Shown here in pieces: positions 1-6,625 of a stretch of 17,614 nt of DNA; position 1 is the stretch's first letter, and each line of letters starts with the position of its first letter. Under the pieces are notes generated by a model. It made no database searches, was not told the DNA's origin, and saw nothing but the letters and a program-made list of their open reading frames with translations. A program made the position numbers and the translations under genes. The stretch comes from Treponema sp. (GTDB lineage Bacteria > Spirochaetota > Spirochaetia > Treponematales > Breznakiellaceae), in contig JAIRTS010000159.1 in NCBI GenBank assembly GCA_031254795.1, forward strand, positions 1 through 17,614, in the 5' to 3' direction.

Positions 1-23
1 AGCGCCGTCATTTTTTTTATCAT
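1..23 (-). CDS. Start of an unidentified minus-strand gene (partial)
   Basis: Only the first codons lie in the window, so no function can be given. On the minus strand the codons from position 23 downward read M-I-K-K-M-T-A and then leave the window. The call rests on the promoter just upstream (33-61), whose predicted start of transcription is at about 26, three bases before this ATG. A second in-frame ATG lies at 11-9. There is no Shine-Dalgarno sequence, so the message would be leaderless or nearly so. Confidence 0.4.
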
Positions 24-32
24 ACTTATAAT

Positions 33-61
33 AATATAGCGCATGATCCTGCGTTTGTCAA
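33..61 (-). promoter_or_regulatory. Sigma-70-like promoter of the left-edge gene
   Basis: On the minus strand a perfect -35 TTGACA (61-56) is separated by exactly 17 bases from a -10 TATATT (38-33). The predicted start of transcription is about position 26, next to the ATG at 23. This is the best consensus match in the window. Confidence 0.6.
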
Positions 62-277
62 AAGCGAAAGTTCCATAGAATACCCCAAAGCCGGAGATCG
101 CTCAAATTTTACATAAAAAGATTGCAAATCAGGCGGGAAACTTCATCCTCATTCGGAGAGGTTTCTTTTGGAGCGATCAAAGCCGCGCCCTTTGTCTCGG
201 CGCATTCGGCGGGTTTCAAGTGAAAAATTCGGCGCCACGCTATGCCGATTGATTCGCAGCCTAGTTTAGTCACCCGC

Positions 278-293
278 CGCAAACTTGTTTGCG
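278..293. repeat. Palindrome, GCAAAC core
   Basis: CGCAAAC (278-284) and GTTTGCG (287-293) form a perfect 7-base inverted repeat with a 2-base centre. It is the first of three related palindromes. Confidence 0.5.
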
Positions 294-345
294 CCGCTTA
301 CGGTGGGTATATTTTGCAACGCTGACGATAAAATGGCAACAGACT

Positions 346-362
346 GGTTTGCCGCGCAAACC
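346..362. repeat. Palindrome, GGTTTGC core
   Basis: GGTTTGC (346-352) and GCAAACC (356-362) form a perfect 7-base inverted repeat with a 3-base loop. It shares its arm with the palindrome at 396-428. Confidence 0.55.
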
Positions 363-395
363 TCCATAGTTACATAATTTCCTTGCAGTCGAACC

Positions 396-428
396 GGCTG
401 TTCGCAAACCTCTGGTTTGCGAACAGCC
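396..428. repeat. Long perfect hairpin, 15-base stem
   Basis: GGCTGTTCGCAAACC (396-410) is the exact reverse complement of 414-428, with a 3-base loop TCT. A stem this perfect in non-coding DNA is unlikely by chance. There is no T tract on either side, so it is not a typical intrinsic terminator. The arm includes the GCAAACC core of the two palindromes to its left. Confidence 0.7.
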
Positions 429-521
429 TGAACATTACGCGCCATTTTTTGCCTGTAGCGTTTTTTGTCACGCACATCAATCCATGGCGCGGAAAATTTT
501 TATAAAAATTCACTGAGACAC

Positions 522-550
522 TTGTCAAAAAGCTGAATGCATAATAAAAT
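522..550 (+). promoter_or_regulatory. Promoter of the CsgG-like lipoprotein operon
   Basis: A -35 TTGTCA (522-527), a 17-base spacer and a -10 TAAAAT (545-550) predict a start of transcription near 557. This gives a leader of about 19 bases with a strong Shine-Dalgarno GGAGGG at 560-565. Confidence 0.55.
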
Positions 551-575
551 ACAATAGTTGGAGGGTATAGACATT

Positions 576-1055
576 TTGCGAAGAAATTATTTGATGTTTG
601 CCTTAATATTGCCAATATTGATTACTTGTACAACATTGCAACCAATTAAAGTTGACAATCTTGCTAATATTATAATAGAAGCGCATGGCGAATTAGTGTC
701 TGAAATCCCAGATGGGACTAAATTGGCCGTATTGGATATACAGCACAATGATCCATTCGTTGTTGACTTTATTACAAATGAATTAATGAAATTAACAATA
801 AAAACAAGAAGAACGAAGGGTATAAAAGTCATTGAAAGAGATGATTATACACTGCAACTAATACTCAAAGAACAGGGGTTTCAAGCCTCCGGATTTATTG
901 ATGACAGAGAAGCCGTCCGAATAGGATATATGTTAGGAGTGGATATGATAATTGTAGGAAAAATAATAAACAATAAAAAATATCATATATTGAACATTCG
1001 CGTTGTAAATGTTGAAAGCTCTGAAGTAATAGCTAGTTTTAACAAACAAATATGA
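576..1055 (+). CDS. CsgG/LpoB-like outer-membrane lipoprotein
   Basis: This is a small lipoprotein of 159 residues. I chose the TTG start at 576 because GGAGGG at 560-565 is well placed for it, and it gives a clean lipoprotein signal: basic N-terminus RR, a hydrophobic segment, then the lipobox L-I-T-C with Cys at about residue 18. The mature part resembles the CsgG/FlgO/LpoB type of periplasmic domain. It has a strand with K-L-A-V-L-D-I, the segment V-I-E-R-D-D-Y followed by L-K-E-Q-G-F-Q-A-S-G, then I-G-Y-M-L-G-V-D and I-V-G-K-I. Full CsgG secretion pores are longer, so an assembly or envelope-stress accessory role is more likely than a curli pore. The next gene follows after 10 bases. The gene is richer in A+T than most of the window. 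Family is fairly sure; exact role is unknown. Confidence 0.75.
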   Translation: MRRNYLMFALILPILITCTTLQPIKVDNLANIIIEAHGELVSEIPDGTKLAVLDIQHNDPFVVDFITNELMKLTIKTRRTKGIKVIERDDYTLQLILKEQGFQASGFIDDREAVRIGYMLGVDMIIVGKIINNKKYHILNIRVVNVESSEVIASFNKQI

Positions 1056-1065
1056 GGAAACAGGT

Positions 1066-1698
1066 ATGACAAAAAAAACTATTAACAAGGGATGTTTTGC
1101 AGTTTTTTTAATTATAATTGGCATTATGGTTAGTCAATGCGACGGGTGTAGTAATAAAAAGTATGAACCCCCAAAAACGCCGATGCCAACGCCTGCTCCA
1201 GAGCCAAAACCGGCCCCAAAACCAGAGCCAAAGCCTGAACCAAAACCCCAGCCGGCCCCAAAGCCCGCTCCCCAGCCGGCGCCTTCGGTTCCTCAACCAG
1301 AGCCATCTTTTGATTTTCCGTCTGAATATTTGCCTGTTCATCGACAGCTTTCGACCTATTTTTCGGAAGTTGCAAATTCCTTTAATGAAGAAGGAACGAT
1401 CATCGCATTATATCCTTTTACAAAATCCGGTGACGGCGCCCCGCGTTTATTAAAATATTTAACGGAGAGCGCATATTTTTATTTGTCAAAAAACAGCTCA
1501 ATACAGATTTTGAGAAGGCAAGTAAATGAAAATACAGGAAATGCTAATGCAAAATTTCTATTAAGGTGCAATGTAAATCCAATACAGGATATTATTTTAA
1601 CAATAAGGGTAATTGACATAGGAACTGGAGAAATAATAGATTTGTTCGATTATACATTAAGAAATGACAATCAAATAGAAAGAATGCTGGAGTACTGA
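1066..1698 (+). CDS. Proline-rich envelope lipoprotein, second gene of the CsgG-like pair
   Basis: The gene encodes 210 residues. The ATG at 1066 has the Shine-Dalgarno GAGGAAA (1054-1060), which overlaps the stop codon of the upstream gene, so the two are co-translated. The N-terminus has a hydrophobic segment (about residues 9-24) followed by Cys residues (S-Q-C, then G-C), a loose spirochaetal lipobox. Residues of about 33-80 form a linker of Pro-Lys/Glu/Gln-Pro-Ala repeats, suited to spanning the periplasm or peptidoglycan. The C-terminal part (about 95-210) has the alternating strand pattern of a small alpha/beta domain similar to its neighbour (segments I-I-A-L-Y-P-F and L-T-I-R-V-I-D-I-G-T-G-E-I). 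A lipoprotein partner of the CsgG/LpoB-like protein is the likely role; this is inference from architecture and neighbourhood. Confidence 0.7.
   Translation: MTKKTINKGCFAVFLIIIGIMVSQCDGCSNKKYEPPKTPMPTPAPEPKPAPKPEPKPEPKPQPAPKPAPQPAPSVPQPEPSFDFPSEYLPVHRQLSTYFSEVANSFNEEGTIIALYPFTKSGDGAPRLLKYLTESAYFYLSKNSSIQILRRQVNENTGNANAKFLLRCNVNPIQDIILTIRVIDIGTGEIIDLFDYTLRNDNQIERMLEY
1180..1305 (+). repeat. In-frame Pro-rich repeat (6-base units)
   Basis: Degenerate repeats of CCA plus AAA/GAG/CAG/GCC type codons encode the P-x-P-x linker of the lipoprotein. The units are multiples of three bases, so slippage would change linker length without breaking the frame. Confidence 0.6.
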
Positions 1699-1726
1699 TT
1701 GACGGAGCGTTAAAGAAATTACTTTA

Positions 1727-1756
1727 TCAATATTCGCCGTCCATGCCGGATATTGA
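1727..1756. terminator. Possible terminator hairpin after the lipoprotein operon
   Basis: TCAATATTCG (1727-1736) pairs with CGGATATTGA (1747-1756), with one G-T pair, about 30 bases after the stop codon of the lipoprotein operon. No T tract follows, so intrinsic termination is uncertain. Confidence 0.3.
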
Positions 1757-1782
1757 CAAAGATCGCTCACGGCGCGCCAGAG

Positions 1783-2385
1783 TCAATCATTCATTTTTTC
1801 TTTATTTGCCAGCACAAGCTCAACCTTAATGACGCCGTTTTGCCGGCTGTTTACGCAATCGTAATTGACATGCCATAGCGGTGCCTTGACACTCCTCAGC
1901 GCGCAGGCGAAAGCGCGCTTGGCCATTCCAAGCGTCCTGGCCGTCGCTCTCGTCCCGCTTCCGTTGACTATCGAGAAAAATATGCGTGATCGGACATTTG
2001 GATCGTATGTGTTGTAGGCATGCTTTGCGACAAATGGATTATGAGCGTGACTTTCATTGCAACAAAGAAAGCGTTGTTTGCCGTTCTTGAACGTTCCGTT
2101 CTTCCTTGCCGCGCCGCTCGCACAACGCGGACATTTTACCTGCCATTGTTCCGCCACGCCGCCATTCGTTTGCCACGCGGCGTCAAATAACGCGACGTTT
2201 TTCAAAGCTGTTTTGGAAGCGCGAGCTAAAAAAGTGCGGTCTCGCATGACTTTCGTTCGGCTTTTCTCTAAAACCGCGAAACCCCGCTCAAAGTCAATCG
2301 GTTTTTGAACAAAATCTACATAATACAAAGCGTCGCTGTTTTTCAAACTTGACGATTCAAAAGCATACCGGTATATTATAATCAT
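1783..2385 (-). CDS. Orphan IS1 InsA-like zinc-ribbon/HTH protein (transposase remnant or domesticated)
   Basis: The product has about 200 residues from the ATG at 2385; an upstream ATG at 2424 in the same frame is possible but lies inside yggT. The middle carries a zinc ribbon, C85-P-R-C88 with C108-C109, around the signature K-N-G-x-x-K-N-G-K-Q-R-F-L-C. It is followed by N-G-S-G-T-R-A-T-A-R-T-L-G-M, a helix-turn-helix that closely matches IS1 InsA (N-G-V-G-C-R-A-T-A-R-I-M-G). The DDE catalytic half (InsB) is absent and I found no terminal inverted repeats or target duplication. About 80 unrecognised residues precede the zinc ribbon. It overlaps the start of yggT head to head. It could be a dead transposase fragment or a captured DNA-binding protein. 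No ribosome binding site supports the start. Confidence 0.6.
   Translation of the reverse strand: MIIIYRYAFESSSLKNSDALYYVDFVQKPIDFERGFAVLEKSRTKVMRDRTFLARASKTALKNVALFDAAWQTNGGVAEQWQVKCPRCASGAARKNGTFKNGKQRFLCCNESHAHNPFVAKHAYNTYDPNVRSRIFFSIVNGSGTRATARTLGMAKRAFACALRSVKAPLWHVNYDCVNSRQNGVIKVELVLANKEKMND
2349..2377 (+). promoter_or_regulatory. Promoter of yggT, predicting a leaderless message
   Basis: A -35 TTGACG (2349-2354), a 17-base spacer and a -10 TATATT (2372-2377) place the predicted transcription start at 2384, which is the A of the yggT ATG. A second -10-like TATAAT overlaps at 2377-2382. The site lies within the 5' end of the opposing InsA-like gene. Confidence 0.6.
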
Positions 2386-2974
2386 GAGAGTGATCTTTAA
2401 TATATTGGCCTCCGCCACCAGCATCTATCTTTTCCTCATCTTTGCTAGAATCATGCTTACGTGGTTTAGCGGCGTCAGGTACAGTACGCCCGTTGGGGTG
2501 TTAAGCGCCATGACTGACCCGTATCTCGACTGGTTTCGTCGGCTTCCCGGATTGCGCTTGGGCGGTTTTTTGGATATTTCGCCTATTATCGCCATGTCTG
2601 TCCTGTCCATAGCAAACAATGTTTTTCTTACTATGGCGAATTATGGGTACATCACGGCAGGTTTTGTGATTGCGCTGGTTGTCAAGTCCCTTTGGTCTGC
2701 GCTTTCGTTTCTGCTGGGTTTCATCGTCATTGTACTGGGACTTAGACTGTTCGCGTATCTCTCCCGGCGAAACATTTTCAACCCGTTCTGGAAAATTGTC
2801 GACACCATAAGCAGGCCGGTACTGTACCGGATAAACGTCCTTTTTTACGGCGGCAGGAGCGTACAATACTCCTTAATTATAATCACCGCTTTGGCGGTCT
2901 TTCTGGCGACGTGGATCGGCGGCGGCGTTGTGATAAACATCGCGTCATCCTTTTTGCTGAGACTGCCTATTTAA
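2384..2974 (+). CDS. yggT: YggT-family integral membrane protein (two YggT domains)
   Basis: The 196-residue product is strongly hydrophobic with about five or six membrane segments. It shows the YggT pattern twice: an N-terminal hydrophobic helix ending in F-A-R-I-M-L-T-W-F, then T-D-P-Y-L-D-W-F-R-R at about residues 44-53; and a second copy with L-R-L-F-A-Y-L-S and a P-F-W-K-I-V-D-T-I-S-R-P segment near 133-145. YggT proteins are inner-membrane proteins of uncertain role, linked in other bacteria to osmotic tolerance or division-site factors. There is no Shine-Dalgarno sequence; the -10 box sits 7 bases before the ATG, so the message is probably leaderless. recG starts 3 bases after the stop codon, so the two genes form an operon. 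Confidence 0.85.
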   Translation: MRVIFNILASATSIYLFLIFARIMLTWFSGVRYSTPVGVLSAMTDPYLDWFRRLPGLRLGGFLDISPIIAMSVLSIANNVFLTMANYGYITAGFVIALVVKSLWSALSFLLGFIVIVLGLRLFAYLSRRNIFNPFWKIVDTISRPVLYRINVLFYGGRSVQYSLIIITALAVFLATWIGGGVVINIASSFLLRLPI

Positions 2975-2977
2975 ACT

Positions 2978-5092
2978 GTGTTTGTCAGAGAGATACGCGA
3001 TCCGGTCGCGCGGCTCACCGGTGGAAAAGCTGGAACCGCCGCCGAAAAGGCGCTTGTCCATGTTGGAGTTACGACAATAGGCTCATTGCTGTGCCGGTAT
3101 CCGAGGGATTGGGAAGACAGAAGCCGCTTTGCGCCGCTCAAAGATTTTCGCAATGGTCAGGTATGCTCCATTGCGCGAGTTCTCGCGCACGACTGGTTTT
3201 ATGTCGGCAAAACTCGCACGTTAAAGATTTTTATTGAAGATGAGACGGCGCGGGCGTGTCTGGTCTGTTATAACCGCCCTTTTATGAAAAATCAGCTTGC
3301 AGTCGGGAATGACTATCTCATCTACGGCGATTTTGAGTTTAAATACGGCGAAATTCAGTCAAGTTCCTTTGACTTTGAGCCGGCTCCCATAAGGGCGACA
3401 GTTCCCGCGACGACAGCCGGTGCCGGGCGCGTCGCGCCGGGGCAGATACTGCCCATTTACCCGCTCACAAAAGACCTGCGCATGACAAAGTTGCGCGTCC
3501 TTGTCAAACAGGCGCTTGACGCATACCTTCCCGCTATAGAAGATGAAATTCCCCAAAGCATACGGGAACGGTACCATCTGCTTACAAAAGCCCAGGCCTT
3601 AAAAGCCATTCATTTCCCTGAATCGATGAAGGAACTCGAAAAGGCGAAAAAGACCATCATGTATGAAGAGCTTTTTTATCTGGAAGTGATGGTCGGGAAG
3701 CGAGCGCAGGCAAAGCGTAGCGTTATGAGACGGACGCCGGCGGAAACAATGTCCGGTATGACACAAAAAACGCCTGATTTCCAAAACATGCTGCTGGACA
3801 GGCTGCCTTTTGCGCTGACAGAAGGACAGCGGGAAGCCGTGTCGGATATTAACAAGGATATGGACAGCCCTTACCCCATGGCGCGGCTCTTGCAGGGCGA
3901 TGTTGGTTCAGGCAAGACTCTGGTCGCGTTTCTGGCCACGCTCAAGGCGATTGAGAAGGGCGGACAGGCGGCGATCATGGCGCCGACAGAGCTTTTGGCG
4001 CGTCAGCACGCGGAAAACGCGGCGAAACTGCTGGAACCTTTAGGCGTCAACGTAGCCTTTCTCACCGGCAACGTCAAATCAAAAGGGCGAAAGCAACTGC
4101 TTAAAAACCTCGCTTCAGGCGCCATTGACGCGGCAATCGGCACTCACGCGCTTTTTTCCCGCGATGTGCGCTACCGTGATCTCCGCCTTGTTGTCATTGA
4201 CGAACAGCACCGGTTTGGGGTCATGCAACGGCAAGCAATCTTGGCGAAAGGCGACGCCCCGGATCTTTTGATGATGAGCGCGACTCCCATTCCAAGAACA
4301 TTGGCGATCACTGTGTTTGGAGACCTTGACGTGTCGGTCATCAAAGGGCTGCCTCCAGGACGGCAGCCTATTGTCACGCACCTCGCGCGGGAGTCCAACG
4401 AGGGCAAGGTGTACGACTTTGTTCGCGCCCAGCTCAAGTCCGGCGCTCAAGCCTACTTCGTGTATCCGCTTATTGAGGAAGGTGAATTGGATCTTAAGGA
4501 CGCGGTTTCGATGGAAGAACGGCTTGTAACGGAGATATTTCCAGAATACACGATTGCTCTTGCCCATTCAAAAATGGACGAGGAAGAGAAGCGTCTGACA
4601 ATGGAGGCGTTTCGCAGAGGCGACATACACATACTCGTTGCGACCAGCGTTGTGGAAGTTGGCGTTGACGTGCCGAACGCGACTTGCATGGTCATAGAAC
4701 ACGCCGAACGCTTTGGACTTTCGGCGTTGCACCAGTTGCGCGGGCGCGTCGGACGGGGGACAGCCCAGTCCTTCTGTTTCCTCGTGTATTCCGATAAATA
4801 CACGGAAGACGCCAAAACCCGCCTCATGGTGATGCTGGAACATTCGGATGGTTTTGTCATTGCGGAAGAAGACTTGAAACTGCGCGGTCCTGGCCAGATC
4901 AACGGAGTCGAGCAGTCGGGTTATATCAGACTGGGGCTTGCTGATCCCGTGGAACACGCGGCGATCCTCGAAAAAGCCCGCGCCGACGCATTTGCCATGC
5001 TGGAAGCGGATCCCGGCCTTCTTGCAAGCGATCATCGCTGTGTGGCTGAAGTGTTGTCGCGGGCGCCGCCCTTTAGTGATGTGGGCGTGTGA
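2978..5092 (+). CDS. recG: ATP-dependent DNA helicase RecG
   Basis: The 704-residue product has the usual RecG length. RecG is a cytoplasmic superfamily 2 helicase that remodels stalled replication forks and branch-migrates Holliday junctions. The N-terminal wedge/OB domain (about 1-165) contains L-C-R-Y-P-R-D-W-E-D-R. The helicase core shows Walker A G-D-V-G-S-G-K-T (307-314), the RecG-type motif II D-E-Q-H (408-411), motif III M-S-A-T-P-I-P-R-T-L, and motif VI Q-L-R-G-R-V-G-R-G, followed by the C-terminal L-K-L-R-G-P-G. Nothing looks broken. The start is a GTG in the same frame as yggT, 3 bases after its stop, with no good Shine-Dalgarno sequence; translation probably depends on coupling to yggT. 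Confidence 0.97.
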   Translation: MFVREIRDPVARLTGGKAGTAAEKALVHVGVTTIGSLLCRYPRDWEDRSRFAPLKDFRNGQVCSIARVLAHDWFYVGKTRTLKIFIEDETARACLVCYNRPFMKNQLAVGNDYLIYGDFEFKYGEIQSSSFDFEPAPIRATVPATTAGAGRVAPGQILPIYPLTKDLRMTKLRVLVKQALDAYLPAIEDEIPQSIRERYHLLTKAQALKAIHFPESMKELEKAKKTIMYEELFYLEVMVGKRAQAKRSVMRRTPAETMSGMTQKTPDFQNMLLDRLPFALTEGQREAVSDINKDMDSPYPMARLLQGDVGSGKTLVAFLATLKAIEKGGQAAIMAPTELLARQHAENAAKLLEPLGVNVAFLTGNVKSKGRKQLLKNLASGAIDAAIGTHALFSRDVRYRDLRLVVIDEQHRFGVMQRQAILAKGDAPDLLMMSATPIPRTLAITVFGDLDVSVIKGLPPGRQPIVTHLARESNEGKVYDFVRAQLKSGAQAYFVYPLIEEGELDLKDAVSMEERLVTEIFPEYTIALAHSKMDEEEKRLTMEAFRRGDIHILVATSVVEVGVDVPNATCMVIEHAERFGLSALHQLRGRVGRGTAQSFCFLVYSDKYTEDAKTRLMVMLEHSDGFVIAEEDLKLRGPGQINGVEQSGYIRLGLADPVEHAAILEKARADAFAMLEADPGLLASDHRCVAEVLSRAPPFSDVGV

Positions 5093-5301
5093 GCCTTGAC
5101 GTGGCGATTACGGACGCTCCATCTTGGCCAGTAGTCGCCCTGTGGTTCACGTTCTGCGGCCGGTGGCTCACTTAGTATGCATCCGATTGAAAATTACGCA
5201 AAGATATTGATCACGCTTTTGACGGATTGTTTATCCAAGTGGTCCGGCGACCGCGCCCGGAGCGCGCGTGGCGGCAGTCTCCGGGGCGTCTCCTTTGTTT
5301 C

Positions 5302-5859
5302 TTATGATGTCTTGTCAGCCAAACACGCCGGATTTAAACCGGAAAAATTATGCTCGATTTTAAGAGAATCGAGTATTTGGGATATTTGTCCCCGATGATG
5401 GATGTTGTGCGCGACGAGATTTTGAGCGAGAAAAGAGAGAGGGACGGACGCCGGATTCCCGCCGTACCATGCGACGGGAATCTGTTTCGCGTAGTCCTCA
5501 TTGGTTAAAACCGCAGACAGCTTGACGTACACATCGTCCACCGTAACAATGGCGTCCGCCGCCGCCTTCCACTGCGCTTCGGTGAGCGTTCCTTCAAAAT
5601 TGGGGAAGTCGTCCAGCGGTTTCAGGATTTCCCGCGCCGCAACATGCGTTGCGGTGTTGTCATTGAGCGCTTCCTTAAAAAACGCGCTCAGGAAAAAATG
5701 GGTTCCGCCCAGTATGTGCCGCGCCAGCCCTGACAAGCTGCCGTAATAACTGCCCCGATCCGACTCCCGTTCCTCATTGGAAAGATTGCCCAAAAGGGAG
5801 AGAACTTCGCCGTCCGCCTCTTTGTTATATTTTGCGAAAATAAGAAAAATATCCTTCAT
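5302..5859 (-). CDS. DinB-family (DinB/YfiT-like) putative metalloenzyme
   Basis: The product has 185 residues from the ATG at 5859, chosen because AGGAGG (5869-5864) lies just before it; an earlier in-frame ATG has no such site. It has the four-helix DinB fold signs: a first histidine in A-R-H-I-L (H48) and the C-terminal motif H-N-I-H-H-R-G-Q-I (H151, H154/H155), the usual three-histidine divalent metal site. DinB-fold proteins include thiol-dependent S-transferases and many of unknown substrate; the N-terminal helix and the Y-Y-G-S-L segment fit the family. It has its own promoter upstream, after a probable terminator of the Nudix gene. The substrate cannot be told from sequence. Confidence 0.8.
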   Translation of the reverse strand: MKDIFLIFAKYNKEADGEVLSLLGNLSNEERESDRGSYYGSLSGLARHILGGTHFFLSAFFKEALNDNTATHVAAREILKPLDDFPNFEGTLTEAQWKAAADAIVTVDDVYVKLSAVLTNEDYAKQIPVAWYGGNPASVPLSFLAQNLVAHNIHHRGQISQILDSLKIEHNFSGLNPACLADKTS

Positions 5860-5935
5860 ATAGCCTCCTGTTGCTCTTTGTAAAATGACGCGGGTGAAAT
5901 GCGTCACTCCGCGTTATAGCGCCGCTTCGCGCGCT

Positions 5936-5966
5936 ATTATAATGCCAGTGTAACAACAATTTTCAA
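5936..5966 (-). promoter_or_regulatory. Promoter of the DinB-like gene
   Basis: On the minus strand a -10 TATAAT (5941-5936) follows a possible -35 TTGAAA (5966-5961) with a long 19-base spacer. The start of transcription would be near 5929, giving a leader of about 70 bases that ends in a good Shine-Dalgarno sequence. Confidence 0.4.
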
Positions 5967-5974
5967 TGTTCTGT

Positions 5975-6000
5975 AAAAAATTGTGTAAATGCAATTTTTT
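5975..6000 (-). terminator. A+T-rich terminator hairpin after the Nudix gene
   Basis: AAAAAATTG (5975-5983) and CAATTTTTT (5992-6000) form a perfect 9-base inverted repeat with an 8-base loop, 53 bases after the Nudix stop codon. Read on the minus strand the 3' arm ends in a T run. The stem has little G+C, so strength is uncertain; it may work on both strands. Confidence 0.45.
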
Positions 6001-6052
6001 CCAAAGGGTAAGCCCCACCTTAAAAACTTCAGTTGTTAGGGGTTCCCTATGG

Positions 6053-6625
6053 TCAATGGGACGCTTCATGGTTTTGCCTCCACAACGCCAACGCCGTCCC
6101 CATGAGCGCATGGGTGTACGGTTTTTTCCCCATGTTTTCCATCACCTCCGCAATGGGGACTAACTCCATAGCGACATATTCATCTTCGTCAAGGCGTTGA
6201 GAGGGTAGGGGAGACAGATCTTCCGCCAGAAAGAAATGAACATGGTTGTTCATAATAGCGGGATTCGGCCTCATCTCGCCAAGCTTGGTGATCTTTTTTG
6301 CGGTATAGGCGGTTTCTTCCTCCAGTTCCCGAAGCGCGGCTTGGCTGGAATCCTCATCCGCTTCAAGAACCCCGCCCGGAAACTCAAGGCTTAACTCCTG
6401 CGCCCCATGTCGCCACTGCCTCACCATGACGAAAAACCCGCGCCCGTCTTTTTCCAGCACAGGCGCCACTATTGTCCAATCAGCGGCGTCTAACCCCATA
6501 AAGACGCCCGTACGCTTCTTGTCAGGCGAGCGGCACAGACTCTCGTATACGGAAAAAACGCGGCATTTGTAAACCTCTTTCCGTTCCTCTTCCCGCCATA
6601 CGAGATCGTCGTATTTATTCGGCAT
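6053..6625 (-). CDS. Nudix hydrolase, ADP-ribose pyrophosphatase-like
   Basis: The product has 190 residues from the ATG at 6625, which overlaps the last 11 bases of glgA; this start gives the sequence M-P-N-K-Y-D-D and implies translational coupling. The Nudix box runs from G85 to about Y107: G-x5-E91, then R99-E100-L-E-E103-E104, which carries the metal-binding glutamates. The usual Gly of the final E-E-x-G is Ala106 here. A preceding strand V-M-V-R-Q-W-R and the segment L-S-L-E-F-P-G-G match the ADP-ribose or nucleotide-sugar pyrophosphatase subgroup. Such an enzyme next to glycogen synthase could remove ADP-sugars, as in the known pairing of ADP-sugar hydrolysis with glycogen metabolism; this link is inference. 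Confidence 0.85.
   Translation of the reverse strand: MPNKYDDLVWREEERKEVYKCRVFSVYESLCRSPDKKRTGVFMGLDAADWTIVAPVLEKDGRGFFVMVRQWRHGAQELSLEFPGGVLEADEDSSQAALRELEEETAYTAKKITKLGEMRPNPAIMNNHVHFFLAEDLSPLPSQRLDEDEYVAMELVPIAEVMENMGKKPYTHALMGTALALWRQNHEASH

Larger units (their letters stand above)
62..557. other. Gene-poor stretch with palindromes and a possible coding remnant
   Basis: I see no convincing gene in this stretch. A minus-strand reading frame at 109-273 (GTG start, 54 codons) has a fairly protein-like composition and could be the tail of a decayed gene, but I recognise no family and see no ribosome binding site. Three palindromes sharing a GGTTTGC/GCAAACC core lie at 278-293, 346-362 and 396-428. 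The right end holds the promoter of the lipoprotein operon. Confidence 0.5.

Noticed and set aside
278..428. CRISPR array
   Set aside because: The palindromes differ in length and spacing and there are no regular repeats with unique spacers; no cas gene is present.
266..475. Minus-strand frame of 69 codons in the left gene-poor stretch
   Set aside because: Most of it is made of the arms of the palindromes, so its openness follows from the repeats and not from coding.
5177..5398. Plus-strand reading frame of 73 codons after recG
   Set aside because: No ribosome binding site, no recognisable domain, and the second half is antisense to the DinB-like gene.
5914..6069. Minus-strand frame of 51 codons with a GGAGG before its ATG
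   Set aside because: The GGAGG is part of the Nudix coding sequence, and the frame runs through the terminator hairpin and the DinB-like gene promoter, so it is probably chance.
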